64,000 nucleotides of DNA from Candidatus Sumerlaeota bacterium (GTDB lineage Bacteria; Sumerlaeota; Sumerlaeia; Sumerlaeales; Sumerlaeaceae): the NCBI GenBank assembly GCA_017161655.1, contig JADFCV010000001.1:404164-468163 (forward strand), in the 5' to 3' direction. Shown piece by piece: positions 43,809 to 53,116 of the stretch. The position numbers and the translations under genes were made by a program. Every line of letters begins with the position of its first letter. Position 1 is the first letter of the stretch. Under the pieces are notes generated by a model. That model was not told where the DNA came from. It searched no databases and saw only the letters and a list, made by a program, of their open reading frames with translations.

Positions 43809-46163
43809 ATGGCGCAGAGAAAAAAGGACAGAAAAGCGAAAGAGCTGCCCGCCGAGAAAGCTGAGGGAGAACTCTTCGCTGAGGCAGGGCAGCCCTCGCT
43901 TTCTTGTGACGGGGAATGTGATGAAGACAGCTATTCGGAGCAACTCATTGCACAAGAACCTCGCGAAATAGCTGCAGATGAGCCACAAGCGCATGATGAG
44001 CCTAGCGAGGAGTTTTTTTCTTCGCTACCGGCGACCTCCACTGAACACGAAGAAAAACCTGGAGTGGGAGAGTGGCGCTCAGGCGGATATGTCGTGCTGG
44101 CGCGGCGTTATCGCCCTCAGACATTTGATGATCTGGTGGGGCAGGAACATGTTCGAGAAGCTCTGCGTCGGGCGATTTTAGAAGGTGAGGTCGCCCATGC
44201 ATACCTCTTCAGTGGTCCCCGCGGCACAGGGAAGACATCCACAGCACGGATTCTCGCCAAAGCTGTAAATTGCCAACAGAATGGGCCCAGACCCGACCCT
44301 TGCGGACAGTGCGCTTCTTGTCGAGCGATTGCGGCTGGTAGCAGCCTCGACGTTATAGAAATTGATGCTGCGTCAAACACCGGCGTTGACAATATCCGAG
44401 ATTTGCGCACCGGCGTGGTGTTGGCTCCGTTTTCTCGTTATAAAGTTTATATCATTGACGAAGTGCACATGCTTTCTATGCAGGCATTCAACGCCCTGCT
44501 AAAGACGTTGGAAGAGCCACCTCCGCGTGTGATCTTTGTCATGGCGACAACGGAGCTTCACAAGGTTCCAGCTACAATCATCTCGCGCTGTCAGTGTTTT
44601 CAGTTTAGGCGCTTCACCACCAAACAAATTGCCGATCACCTTGATCGCATCTTAGAAAAAGAGGCAGCCGAACGGGGTATCGCTGTCGATCCAGCCGAAA
44701 AACGCCGCATCTTGGAGCTTATTGCTCAGGCGGCGGAAGGTGGAATGCGTGATGCGCAGGTAGCCCTTGACCAGATTCTTGTCCTCTGTCGGGAACGTTT
44801 GGATTATGAGACAGTGCGTCGCTTCTTGGGCGGCGTGCAGTCAAGTTTAATAGAAAAATTTATTAAAGGTATCGCTGAGAAGAGAACCGAAGAGCTAATC
44901 CTCCTCCTTGATGAGATTGTTTCTGCAGGCATGGACCTGGAGCGTTTTGTGAAGGGTGTGGCCGAATACCTAAGGAATCTACTTCTTTTGCGCGAGGTTG
45001 GCAAGAATTCTAACCTTTTCGACCTACCGGAAGATTGCCTCGACTCAATGGAGCAGTTAGCAAATCTGTTTTCTTTAAGTCGTCTCGTCAATCTTTGCAG
45101 TACCTTTATTGCGCTGGTGGATAGAGTAAAGACGTCGAGCAGCGCGCGTTTTCTGCTTGAGCTGGAAATAGTGCGTCTCACCTGCCTGGATCCGGAGGAC
45201 GACTTGAGCAAGCTGGTGCAAGAGCTGAAATCTCTTGAGCAAAAGTGGTTGGCGCCGGCACCGTCCAGCACCGAAATATCTCAAAAGACTTCCGCAGGCC
45301 ACGCGCAAGCATCCGCAAGTTCAGTTGTAGCGACAGCACCCGCCAAATCCTTTGGTCAGCTGCCGCAAGTTCGCCAAGAGCCCAGTAAAGCACAGGAATC
45401 TGTGCTCGCGGAACCAGAGAACCAAAAGGTGAAGAGCCCAGCAGATGTTGGAGTATCTGTGGCGCCCGGTCACCAGATTCCTCGCACGGACGGTGAGGAG
45501 AACCCGTTTGCGAAGCTCTCCGATGGACCTTTGCCGCCCCCCCTTGTCGGTAGAATCTCCGAGGCTGCAGGTGAGAAAAACAAAGCGCTGGGGCGTGCGC
45601 TGTCGAAGGTGACAGGATGGTGGCTGGATAAAGATTCACTGTCGCTGAAAGTGAATCCGGCGGAACGTTTTTCATTTGATGTGATTAATCGCGCAGGAAA
45701 TCAGCAAATCCTGACTGACTTGGTCAGGTTGATGACTGGACGTAGCGTTGAGCTGCGAATAGAGTTTACCGATGCGTCTGGCGAAGCGGAACCCACGGCG
45801 ACTTCGACTGAAGTCCCAGGCAAAGCGATGGGGGATCGGGAAACCGTTAGAGAAGATAAACATCGTGAAGATCCAGCAATTGAGTTTAGTGACGCAGAAC
45901 CTGAAAGCCCCGACTCTTTTTCTGCTGAAGAGTTGGAGACCGTTGAAGCTGATACAGAAGACCCGAAGCACGAGCACGAGTTTACGGGTGATTTTGACGT
46001 TGAAGGTATGCTTCGCAAGTACCGACCTCCATTGAAGGGAGAAAGATTAACAAGGTACTTGGAGCAGGATCCCCAACTTGCGGAAATTGTCGAGCAATTC
46101 AAGAAAGTGTTTGGCGTCTCTAACGACGCTGTTTCATTCAAACCCGAAATGGCTGAGGACTGA
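43809..46163 (+). CDS. dnaX: DNA polymerase III subunits gamma/tau
   Basis: Clamp-loader ATPase of the replisome. The 784-residue chain has a 95-residue non-conserved acidic N-terminal extension before VLARRYRPQTFDDLVGQ. Then come Walker A FSGPRGTGKTS, a zinc module CGQCASC, IDAASNTGVDNIRDLR, Walker B with DEVH and the SRC motif (ISRCQCF). Clamp-loader domain III ends near 430; the rest is a Pro/Ser/Glu-rich tail of the tau type. ATG 43809 has no strong Shine-Dalgarno, and an in-frame ATG at 43758 meets a stop at once. ybaB follows 3 bases later, the classic dnaX-ybaB pair; recR is not next. Confidence 0.95.
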   Translation: MAQRKKDRKAKELPAEKAEGELFAEAGQPSLSCDGECDEDSYSEQLIAQEPREIAADEPQAHDEPSEEFFSSLPATSTEHEEKPGVGEWRSGGYVVLARRYRPQTFDDLVGQEHVREALRRAILEGEVAHAYLFSGPRGTGKTSTARILAKAVNCQQNGPRPDPCGQCASCRAIAAGSSLDVIEIDAASNTGVDNIRDLRTGVVLAPFSRYKVYIIDEVHMLSMQAFNALLKTLEEPPPRVIFVMATTELHKVPATIISRCQCFQFRRFTTKQIADHLDRILEKEAAERGIAVDPAEKRRILELIAQAAEGGMRDAQVALDQILVLCRERLDYETVRRFLGGVQSSLIEKFIKGIAEKRTEELILLLDEIVSAGMDLERFVKGVAEYLRNLLLLREVGKNSNLFDLPEDCLDSMEQLANLFSLSRLVNLCSTFIALVDRVKTSSSARFLLELEIVRLTCLDPEDDLSKLVQELKSLEQKWLAPAPSSTEISQKTSAGHAQASASSVVATAPAKSFGQLPQVRQEPSKAQESVLAEPENQKVKSPADVGVSVAPGHQIPRTDGEENPFAKLSDGPLPPPLVGRISEAAGEKNKALGRALSKVTGWWLDKDSLSLKVNPAERFSFDVINRAGNQQILTDLVRLMTGRSVELRIEFTDASGEAEPTATSTEVPGKAMGDRETVREDKHREDPAIEFSDAEPESPDSFSAEELETVEADTEDPKHEHEFTGDFDVEGMLRKYRPPLKGERLTRYLEQDPQLAEIVEQFKKVFGVSNDAVSFKPEMAED

Positions 46164-46166
46164 TCT

Positions 46167-46478
46167 ATGTTCGACTTGCGGCAGATTCAGAAGATGCAGA
46201 AAGAGTTGCAGGAGCGGATGGAGCGAGTGCGGGAAGAGCTCAAGCAGAAGACTGTCGAAGCCTCCTCAGGAGGGGGAATGGTCTCAGCGGTTGCGAATGG
46301 CGCGCAGGAGATTGTCGCTGTAAAAATCAAAAAGGATGCTGTCGATCCGGATGACATCGAAATGCTCGAGGATCTTGTTGTGGCAGCGGTGAATCTTGCT
46401 CTGGAGAAATCCCGAGCATTACATGAAGAGGAACTGTCGAAACTCACCGGCGGTTTGAAGATTCCAGGGCTGTTTTAG
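46167..46478 (+). CDS. ybaB: YbaB/EbfC nucleoid-associated protein
   Basis: A DNA-binding dimer of 103 residues. It has the N-terminal helix MFDLRQIQKMQKELQERM, the GMVSAVANGAQEIVAVKI beta segment, IKKDAVDPDDIEMLEDLV and the end GGLKIPGLF, all typical. The gene starts 3 bases after the dnaX stop. Function in bacteria is linked to nucleoid structure and, by linkage, to replication and RecR. Confidence 0.95.
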   Translation: MFDLRQIQKMQKELQERMERVREELKQKTVEASSGGGMVSAVANGAQEIVAVKIKKDAVDPDDIEMLEDLVVAAVNLALEKSRALHEEELSKLTGGLKIPGLF

Positions 46479-46505
46479 AGACGGCAGTGTGCTCAGAGTT
46501 CAGCG

Positions 46506-47417
46506 TCAAACAAAGCGCGCCATGATACTGACTGCTTGGTTAAGGTAGCCTCCGCCAAAGAGATACGCGTGATTTAGGATGTGGTACAAATTGTAGATTT
46601 GGAAGCGTTCGCGGTAACCATCCGCAAGCGGAAGAATTTCTGCGTATACCTCATAAAAGCGTGCGGAAAAGCCGCCAAAGAGCTGCGTCATTGCTAGGTC
46701 GGCTTCGTGGTGGCCGTAGTAGCAGGCTGGATCGATGAGAGCCGGGCGGCCATTGGCGTCAGGCATGACGTTGCCGCCCCATAAATCGCCGTGAAGCAAA
46801 ACAGGCTTGGTCGCTATGCCCCCCAAGAAGCGATCGAGTTTTTCCAGAAAGCGGGCCGCTAGGTTGGCCGTTGCGCCTGTGATTTTTCCTTTTTCAGATA
46901 ACAATTTTACCATGTGCTCTAGGCGCTGATGGCGGAAGAATTCGAGCCAAGAGTCAGACCAGGCATTGGGCTGCGGCGTTGCTCCAATGAAATTATCCCG
47001 CGAGAAGCCGAAGGCCGGGCCGCAGTAACAATGCATTTCAGCCAAGCCTTTTGCTAGCTCCTCATCGAATTTAATGTTAGGATCACGTCGTGATCGAGAG
47101 TTTGACGCAGTAAGGTCCTCTAGGACGAGGAACGATGGTGTGTGAGGGGTGGCGTTACCTACGATAATTGGAGTGGGAACCTTGAGCGATGTTGCCTGTT
47201 GCATGATACGGAGTGCTTCGGCTTCGCACTCGAAAATGTCGGAAGGCGCGTCTGGGTTCCATTTTACGAACAGCGTTGTGCCTGTGCTAAGATAGAGACG
47301 TAAGGCAGAATTGATGCACCCTCCGCCTGCTGATTCAAATCTCGTTATGGTTACCGGCTCTCCGAGGGCGGTCGGAAGTTCGTGCGTTAGTCTTTCAAGA
47401 AGGTTATTCACGCTCAC
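46506..47417 (-). CDS. Fructosamine kinase family protein
   Basis: A kinase that phosphorylates sugar adducts on proteins or amino acids, leading to deglycation. The 303-residue protein-kinase-like fold has FESAGGGCINSALRL (phosphate loop), FVKWNPD with the ATP-contact Lys, LVLEDL, the catalytic LLHGDLWGGNVM and the metal site LIDPACYYGHHEADLAM. GTG 47417 overlaps the stop of the preceding phosphatase gene by 14 bases; a second GTG at 47411 is possible. The overlap indicates an operon with the phosphatase. Confidence 0.92.
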   Translation of the reverse strand: MSVNNLLERLTHELPTALGEPVTITRFESAGGGCINSALRLYLSTGTTLFVKWNPDAPSDIFECEAEALRIMQQATSLKVPTPIIVGNATPHTPSFLVLEDLTASNSRSRRDPNIKFDEELAKGLAEMHCYCGPAFGFSRDNFIGATPQPNAWSDSWLEFFRHQRLEHMVKLLSEKGKITGATANLAARFLEKLDRFLGGIATKPVLLHGDLWGGNVMPDANGRPALIDPACYYGHHEADLAMTQLFGGFSARFYEVYAEILPLADGYRERFQIYNLYHILNHAYLFGGGYLNQAVSIMARFV

Positions 47418-47943
47418 AGGATAATGCCCCTTGGGTCAATGCTTCTAAAAGGGCTTCGCATCCTTCCTCGATGAGATCCATGACATGCTCGAATCCCTCC
47501 TGGCCGCTCCAATAGGGATCCGGCACGTCAATGCCACGGTGTGAGTTCTGCAGGAAGTCAGTAAACAAGCAGATTTTGGCGGTGGGCGTTCGGTTGTTAG
47601 CCTTTGACTCTAAAAGCTCCTGCAGCGTCCGCAGTATGTCACGGTCCATTGCAAGAATCACATCATACGAGCTAAAGTCTGCCAGTGCGATGGGGCGTGA
47701 ACGGTGGTCTAAAACGTATCCTCTTTTCTTCGCTGTTTGCTGCATTCGCGGGTCAGGTAATTCTCCCTGGTGATAGTCAAGAATTCCTGCGCTATCTATC
47801 TGAAATTTTTCTCCTAACCCAGCCATGTTAACCATCGCTTGGAAAACGGCATGGGCGGCCGGGGAGCGACAAATGTTCCCGAGACAAACGAAAAGAACGC
47901 GAATAAGTTTCGGATTCTTCAATGGCGCCTCCGATCTGTTCAT
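47404..47943 (-). CDS. Low-molecular-weight protein-tyrosine phosphatase
   Basis: A Cys-dependent phosphatase of 179 residues. The P-loop CLGNICRSP lies near residue 20, ILDYHQGELPDPRM follows, and the general-acid DPYWSGQEGFEHVMDLI is near 145. In diderm bacteria such proteins often pair with tyrosine kinases that control capsule or exopolysaccharide, and the glycosyltransferase genes just upstream (50-51 kb) fit that. Family members also act as arsenate reductases. No tyrosine kinase is in the window. Confidence 0.92.
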   Translation of the reverse strand: MNRSEAPLKNPKLIRVLFVCLGNICRSPAAHAVFQAMVNMAGLGEKFQIDSAGILDYHQGELPDPRMQQTAKKRGYVLDHRSRPIALADFSSYDVILAMDRDILRTLQELLESKANNRTPTAKICLFTDFLQNSHRGIDVPDPYWSGQEGFEHVMDLIEEGCEALLEALTQGALSCERE

Positions 47944-47979
47944 CTAGGCCGAGATTACAAATTCGACGTAGGAATGCTT

Positions 47980-50070
47980 CTAGCCCGACAAGATCTCACT
48001 GCAGGACAAGTGCTTCACACGTTGGTAGTGTTCAAGAACACCTTGGGCCACGTCTTGGGCAGAAATCATCAACATCGCGTGGTTTTCGGGCAAGCCTCGT
48101 TGTTCGCGTGGCGAAAGGTATTCGACAGTAGACCGTATGTAAGCATGAAGTTCCGTATCATGCCACGCTCCCCAGCGATGTTCAGAAACGGCACCGTAAA
48201 GAGTAAAAGTTGGTGTGCGTGTGGCGTACGCGATATGTTTTGGACCGCTGCATGGCCCCACGGCCATTCGGGCACCCGAAAGAAGAGCTCCTAATTCGCC
48301 TACGGATAGCCCTGTACAATCGAGGCATCTCCGAGGAGATAGGCGATGGGCGAGCTCTTGCGAGGCTGCGCGAGCTTGCTCCGTACCGATGAAGCAAATG
48401 GAGAGATCCGTTTCTTCAAGCAAGCATTGGGCCAGATACTCCCAACGCTCTAAGGGCCAACGTTTCATTTCGAGGGCTGTGTCGATATGGATCGTTAAGT
48501 AAGGCGCGTCCTGAAGATGGGGGTAACGACTGAGCAAGCTTTCCACGTAGCGTTGCGTGGGTGTGAGGCGCGCCGGCCGAAGACTTCCCGCCAACGGCCA
48601 GAGCGAAACCATCTCTAAAAGGTTGAGAACTTCATGCTGATCAAAGCGTTTTTCGATACGACGACCAGCATAGTAATAATCTGCCTCTTTGCCAAATCCT
48701 ACGTCGTGTGTGAACGTTATCCCACGAAGCGAGAGCACGGTTCTCCAGAGTTTGGCCGGACCGAAGTGATAATATGGCACAAAATTGATTTCACTGCTCC
48801 ATCGTGCAAATGATGCAACCAGTTCTTCAGAGCTTTCATCTGCCCGCACAATGGTGATCAGCGGGGAGGTGGGGGAGAAGAGTTCCGGAAAGCGCGTCCA
48901 AACGAGAATATTAGCTTCCGGCCAGTTGGACTGGAGCAGCTCCACAATTGGAAGAAGTAAAACTGTATCCCCCAGATACGTTGGAGCCGCTATGAGAATA
49001 TGATGTGGGGGATCGGGAACTCGCAGCGGCGCTCGCGTTTTCTTAATCAACCTTAGGCGTGTTTCACCAACCAAACGTCGAGCAGAACGTTTTATAATCC
49101 GCGGTGACAACCGCAGAAACACACGAGGCTCTGATTCATGTGTGGCTGAACCCAAGTAAGCGAGCTGCCGGTAATACCATACGAATCGTTGGGCAAGAGC
49201 GGGGAGTCCGCCGGCGATAATGCGACGAGGGTGAACTAAGTCATGAGCGAACTGGTCTATGAGACCTTCAGTTTCGACATGGGCCTGCTGCGTATTTGGT
49301 TCGCGTAGCCACGCTGCAATGCCGTCGTTTTTGGCGCGTGCGATAAGGTTGCGAAAAGAGAATCTTGAGTCTGGTATAGCATGAAAGACTACGAGCCTAG
49401 GCGAAACACAGGTGCAGGCACCACTTCGCCGAATTTCTTTCCACCATTGGGCATCTTCGCGTCCTGCTTTGTACTTTTGTTCCGTGACTAAACTAGCACC
49501 ATTGATTTCTTGAAAAGGGTGGTTTGCGAACACGCTGCGATGCGCTGCGAGATTTGCCGTCGCAGGATAATTGTCATCGCGTTTGTCGATTAACCCTCGT
49601 GGGGACATCCCTGCGCACCAGGCAATTTCCGAGCTCCACCCGGCCGGATACGCGTAAAGAAAATAGGGTAGAACAAGCCCACCTATGACTTCTGTTCTCT
49701 GGAGTTCCTCTCGCAAAGTTTTGAGCCAGTCAAAAGAAGGAATGCAATCATCATCGAGAAACGCAATACAGGCTCCACGAACGCGGGTTAGAGCAGCGTT
49801 CCTTGCTGCTGCGAAGTCTAGATTTGCCGGATCGAGCAACAAGTGGTTCACTGGATGGGAAAGCGTGGCTAGCCACTCACGAGTGCCGTCAGTTGACCCA
49901 GTGTCGACGATGAACACTTCATCAGAGGGGCCCAGTTGGGGCATGAGCGACGCGACAACAGCCCGAAGTTTGGGTAAGCGGTTACATGTGAGAATGACGA
50001 CGGAAATGCCCGGTGGTGTTGAAAACGCCTCTCGTTTATTCAATAACCCTGCATTCAAGCGCGTTTCCAT
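47980..50070 (-). CDS. GT2-GT9 fusion glycosyltransferase
   Basis: A 696-residue protein of two transferase domains. Residues about 20-330 are a GT2 GT-A domain: ISVVILTCNRLPKLRAVV, DEVFIVDTGSTDGTREW, RNAALTRVRGACIAFLDDDC (metal-site D-D-D). Residues about 355-685 are a GT9 heptosyltransferase-like GT-B domain: ILIAAPTYLGDTVLLLPIVELL, LTIHIDTALEMKRWPLERW and MAVGPCSGPKHIAYAT...TLYGAVSEHRWG. In lipopolysaccharide synthesis these reactions are normally separate proteins. Its start directly follows the stop of the GT2 gene upstream (TAA then ATG). Sugar specificity is unknown. Confidence 0.87.
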   Translation of the reverse strand: METRLNAGLLNKREAFSTPPGISVVILTCNRLPKLRAVVASLMPQLGPSDEVFIVDTGSTDGTREWLATLSHPVNHLLLDPANLDFAAARNAALTRVRGACIAFLDDDCIPSFDWLKTLREELQRTEVIGGLVLPYFLYAYPAGWSSEIAWCAGMSPRGLIDKRDDNYPATANLAAHRSVFANHPFQEINGASLVTEQKYKAGREDAQWWKEIRRSGACTCVSPRLVVFHAIPDSRFSFRNLIARAKNDGIAAWLREPNTQQAHVETEGLIDQFAHDLVHPRRIIAGGLPALAQRFVWYYRQLAYLGSATHESEPRVFLRLSPRIIKRSARRLVGETRLRLIKKTRAPLRVPDPPHHILIAAPTYLGDTVLLLPIVELLQSNWPEANILVWTRFPELFSPTSPLITIVRADESSEELVASFARWSSEINFVPYYHFGPAKLWRTVLSLRGITFTHDVGFGKEADYYYAGRRIEKRFDQHEVLNLLEMVSLWPLAGSLRPARLTPTQRYVESLLSRYPHLQDAPYLTIHIDTALEMKRWPLERWEYLAQCLLEETDLSICFIGTEQARAASQELAHRLSPRRCLDCTGLSVGELGALLSGARMAVGPCSGPKHIAYATRTPTFTLYGAVSEHRWGAWHDTELHAYIRSTVEYLSPREQRGLPENHAMLMISAQDVAQGVLEHYQRVKHLSCSEILSG

Positions 50071-51015
50071 TTAGCAAAGTCTACCGCGGTTCTCAAATTG
50101 TGCAAAGATCTCACTGTCGGATCTTTTCCACCACTTTTTCCGCTGTTCGCGCAAGGCTAGAACTTGCCTCAGCTTCTTTATGGCTTCCCATGTCCCACAC
50201 CATGCTGTTTGATCTCCTTTTCGGAGGGAGACAGACAGCTCGGCTGGAAGGTGGCGGCAAGACCCTCTGACAAAAGGAGGATCTGTGAAATTGAGCCACT
50301 GGAAAAGGAGAGCGTTGCGTCTTTTAATTTCCGCAATGCGCTGCTCACCGTAGGCGCGCTTCATGCTGCCTTGGCCTACGTGCAAGCCGACGGCGCGCGG
50401 GTTGTAAAGGACCTTCCATCCTGTCTTCCACGCGAGATAGGATAGGTCATAGTCCTCCCAGTAGCCAGGATGAAAAATCGGTGCAAAACCCCCAAGTTCT
50501 AGAAAAACGTCGCGGCGAATGGCGCATGAGCCCCCTTGAAAGAACAGGGTTTCAGAAATCTCTCGAGAGTCTTCATAGGCGAGGCACATCCTACCGTCCA
50601 CGAACTTTGCGAGCATGTTGACGTGATTGGGTTCGCCCGTGTACCAATCGATGGTCTTTCCGCTGACGGCGAAAACGCTCGCATCGTCAAAAATAGGTGT
50701 GAGAAGTTCTCTGACCATCTGCTCGCGGGGGGCTAGATCGTTGTTGAAAAGGATAACGATTGGTGCGAGCGCCGCTTCGACTCCTCGGTTTACTGAGGCG
50801 CCAAAACCAGCATTCCCTGCATTTCTCAGGAGGCGGGTGGATGGCCATTTGCCTTCGATACTGTCGGCGCTTCCATCGGTGCTAGCATCGTCTACGACGA
50901 TGATTTCAAAGGGTTTGCCAGTAGCCTGAGCGGAGAGCAGCGTTGCGCTCAGGCATCGATGAAGAAAAGCCATTCCATTCCAGTTAGGAATTATGATAGA
51001 GAATTCTGGCTTCAC
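50071..51015 (-). CDS. GT2 family glycosyltransferase
   Basis: A rhamnosyltransferase-like family 2 glycosyltransferase of 314 residues. The pattern is KPEFSIIIPNWNGMAFLHRC, EIIVVDDASTDGS, NAGNAGFGASVNRGV, VILFNNDLAP (metal-site N-N-D) and GYWEDYDLSYLAWKTG. I chose GTG 51015, which puts the fold at residue 2; a TTG at 51060 would add 15 unconserved residues. It ends one base before the GT2-GT9 fusion starts, so the two are co-translated. Its 5' end overlaps the divergent mutY start. Confidence 0.86.
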   Translation of the reverse strand: MKPEFSIIIPNWNGMAFLHRCLSATLLSAQATGKPFEIIVVDDASTDGSADSIEGKWPSTRLLRNAGNAGFGASVNRGVEAALAPIVILFNNDLAPREQMVRELLTPIFDDASVFAVSGKTIDWYTGEPNHVNMLAKFVDGRMCLAYEDSREISETLFFQGGSCAIRRDVFLELGGFAPIFHPGYWEDYDLSYLAWKTGWKVLYNPRAVGLHVGQGSMKRAYGEQRIAEIKRRNALLFQWLNFTDPPFVRGSCRHLPAELSVSLRKGDQTAWCGTWEAIKKLRQVLALREQRKKWWKRSDSEIFAQFENRGRLC

Positions 51016-52132
51016 GGTGAACGCAAGTACTGCGGTGACTGCTGCGCAATCTTTTGTCAATCCGCTAGATAATAAAGCGGCCTTTGCGACAAGCCTGCGT
51101 CAATGGTTCAAAAATGCTGCACGCTCGTTGCCATGGCGCGAGACTCGTGATCCCTATGCGATCTGGGTTTCGGAAGTCATGCTTCAGCAAACGACTGTTG
51201 CAGCGGTTCGCGCTTACTATCTTCGGTTTCTCGAAGCGTTTCCGGATGTTTTTACGTTGGCAAGTGCCGATGAGATTAGTGTTCTGAGGTTGTGGGCAGG
51301 GTTGGGCTATTATCGTCGCGCCCGAATGCTTCATCGAGCGGCAAAAATCGTGGTGAGCCAGTGGGACGGCCTCTTTCCCAAAAATCCAGTCGAGCTAGAA
51401 AAACTGCCTGGAGTTGGGAAATATACTGCCAATGCAATTGCGAGTTTCGCTTATGACGTTCCGGTTCCTACTGTCGAGGCAAATACGGCAAGAGTTCTTT
51501 GCCGCCTCTTTGGAAAGCCCCATGGCAATTCGCAAGTAACGGCCTGGCATTGGGAAGTTGCCGGAAAGCTGTTGCCATCGAAACAGTGCCGTGAATTCAA
51601 CTATGCGCTCATGGAGCTGGGCTCCCTCATATGTGTCGCATCGACTCCCAAATGTAAACAATGTCCAGTGTGCCAATTTTGTGCTTATTTTCACCAGGGC
51701 GAGCAACAGCTTCCACCCCGAAAAGCAACCAGCGCTCGCGCAACTATTCAGCTCGAATGGCATCTCTATCTTGTTCAGCGAGGGAGCAACAACCCAGAGC
51801 TTCTGGTCAGACGAATCCCAGATGGGGAATGGCATGCTGGGTTGTACGGTTTTCCCTATAGCATGAGAGAGGCGCATAAAAAGTGGATAAGTAGCTTGCG
51901 TAAAAGCGAGTGTGTGAAGCTGGGGCGTTTTACTTTCTGTGTCACTCACCATCGGATTCACGCTCATGTTTGGCTGTTGAGAGTTCCTGCTGAGACGATA
52001 GGACAGTTAGACTCCGCCATGCCCTTTTTTGCATGCGAGTGGGTTCCACATCAAGAAATCCTCTCGTTGCCGCTTGCCACTCCGTATCGACGTGCGCTTG
52101 AGTTCTGGGAAAAGGGATCGCAGAGTTGCTAG
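50993..52132 (+). CDS. mutY: A/G-specific adenine glycosylase MutY
   Basis: Removes adenine mispaired with 8-oxoguanine. The helix-hairpin-helix and catalytic region is clear: PWRETRDPYAIWVSEVMLQQ, GLGYYRRARMLH, LEKLPGVGKYTANAIASFAY (catalytic Asp/Glu context) and the 4Fe-4S motif C-x6-C-x2-C-x5-C (CVASTPKC.KQC.CQFC). The C-terminal NUDIX-like domain for 8-oxoguanine recognition is present (about 250-379). The start is uncertain: ATG 50993 has a TAGGA nearby, GTG 51017 or 51035 would avoid overlap with the divergent GT2 gene. The stop lies 1 base before the hprK ATG. Confidence 0.94.
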   Translation: MIENSGFTVNASTAVTAAQSFVNPLDNKAAFATSLRQWFKNAARSLPWRETRDPYAIWVSEVMLQQTTVAAVRAYYLRFLEAFPDVFTLASADEISVLRLWAGLGYYRRARMLHRAAKIVVSQWDGLFPKNPVELEKLPGVGKYTANAIASFAYDVPVPTVEANTARVLCRLFGKPHGNSQVTAWHWEVAGKLLPSKQCREFNYALMELGSLICVASTPKCKQCPVCQFCAYFHQGEQQLPPRKATSARATIQLEWHLYLVQRGSNNPELLVRRIPDGEWHAGLYGFPYSMREAHKKWISSLRKSECVKLGRFTFCVTHHRIHAHVWLLRVPAETIGQLDSAMPFFACEWVPHQEILSLPLATPYRRALEFWEKGSQSC

Positions 52133-52133
52133 C

Positions 52134-53108
52134 ATGAACATTAAAGAGCTCACAGTCGCTTCACTTCTTGAACAATGTGGCAAGGATATGGAACTCGAAC
52201 TTGTCACGGGGGACAAGGGGCTAAAGAACGTTATTCGGTCCGCAGAGATCACCCGCCCTGGATTGGCGTTTGCTGGCTATTTGGATGTTTTTTCGCATGA
52301 CCGTATCCAAATTGTCGGCAATACGGAGATGTCCTACATCCGCAGTCTCCCTGCGGAAGAACGTGCACGGCGCTTCGAGCGTGTGCTGCAGTTTGAGATT
52401 CCGTGCATCATTGTAACGAACGCAAACCCCATTCCCGAGGATTTTATCGAGCGGGCGAATGAGCACAACGTTCCGCTACTGCGGACAGCTCTCATGACAA
52501 CTCGCTTGGTCAGCCAGCTTAATGCATTTCTTGAAAGGTACTTTGCGCCGGAAATTCAGGTCCACGGGGTGTTGGTAGATGTTTTTGGCATGGGGACGTT
52601 GCTCATGGGGGAGAGTGGAGTGGGAAAAAGTGAGTGCGCCCTGGAGCTCGTCGAGAGAGGACATCGCCTCGTGGCGGACGATATCGTGATTCTCACCAGG
52701 ATTTCTAAGTATGATCTGGTTGGGCGTAGCCCAGAGCTGATCAAGTACCACATGGAGATCAGGGGCGTCGGCATTCTAAACATCGAAATGCTTTTCGGCG
52801 TGGCTTCGGTGATCCAAGAGAAGCGCGTGGATCTTGTCATTCAATTGGAGCCATGGGACGAATCGCGCGAATATGATCGCCTCGGTTTGGAAGAACAATA
52901 TCACACGTTTTTGGATGTTCAAGTGCCCGAGTACGTAATTCCTGTCCAGCCTGGTCGAAACCTCTCTATTATCGTCGAAATGGCTGCCCTCACACAGCGG
53001 TTAAAGAACGCTGGTTGCAATCCGGCACTTGAGCTCGATGCAAGAGTACGAGCTATGGCAACCCAGCAAAATGCCCGGCGCATAAGCGACAACTTGATTG
53101 ATGGTTAG
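52134..53108 (+). CDS. hprK: HPr kinase/phosphorylase HprK
   Basis: Bifunctional enzyme that phosphorylates and dephosphorylates Ser46 of HPr in response to metabolite levels. The 324-residue chain has the N-terminal regulatory domain (about 1-128), the catalytic His in QVHGVLVDVFG, the P-loop GESGVGKSECALELVERGHR at 159 onward, VADDIV and the HprK signature EIRGVGILNIEMLFG. ATG 52134 is 1 base after the mutY stop. No HPr gene is near; PtsI is encoded 7 kb downstream. Confidence 0.95.
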   Translation: MNIKELTVASLLEQCGKDMELELVTGDKGLKNVIRSAEITRPGLAFAGYLDVFSHDRIQIVGNTEMSYIRSLPAEERARRFERVLQFEIPCIIVTNANPIPEDFIERANEHNVPLLRTALMTTRLVSQLNAFLERYFAPEIQVHGVLVDVFGMGTLLMGESGVGKSECALELVERGHRLVADDIVILTRISKYDLVGRSPELIKYHMEIRGVGILNIEMLFGVASVIQEKRVDLVIQLEPWDESREYDRLGLEEQYHTFLDVQVPEYVIPVQPGRNLSIIVEMAALTQRLKNAGCNPALELDARVRAMATQQNARRISDNLIDG

Positions 53109-53116
53109 GGGAGAAC

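Noticed and set aside
43508-43864. Plus-strand 118-codon frame across the 6S RNA region and dnaX start
   Set aside because: It overlaps the probable 6S RNA and dnaX, has no Shine-Dalgarno or family similarity, and reads as random coding.
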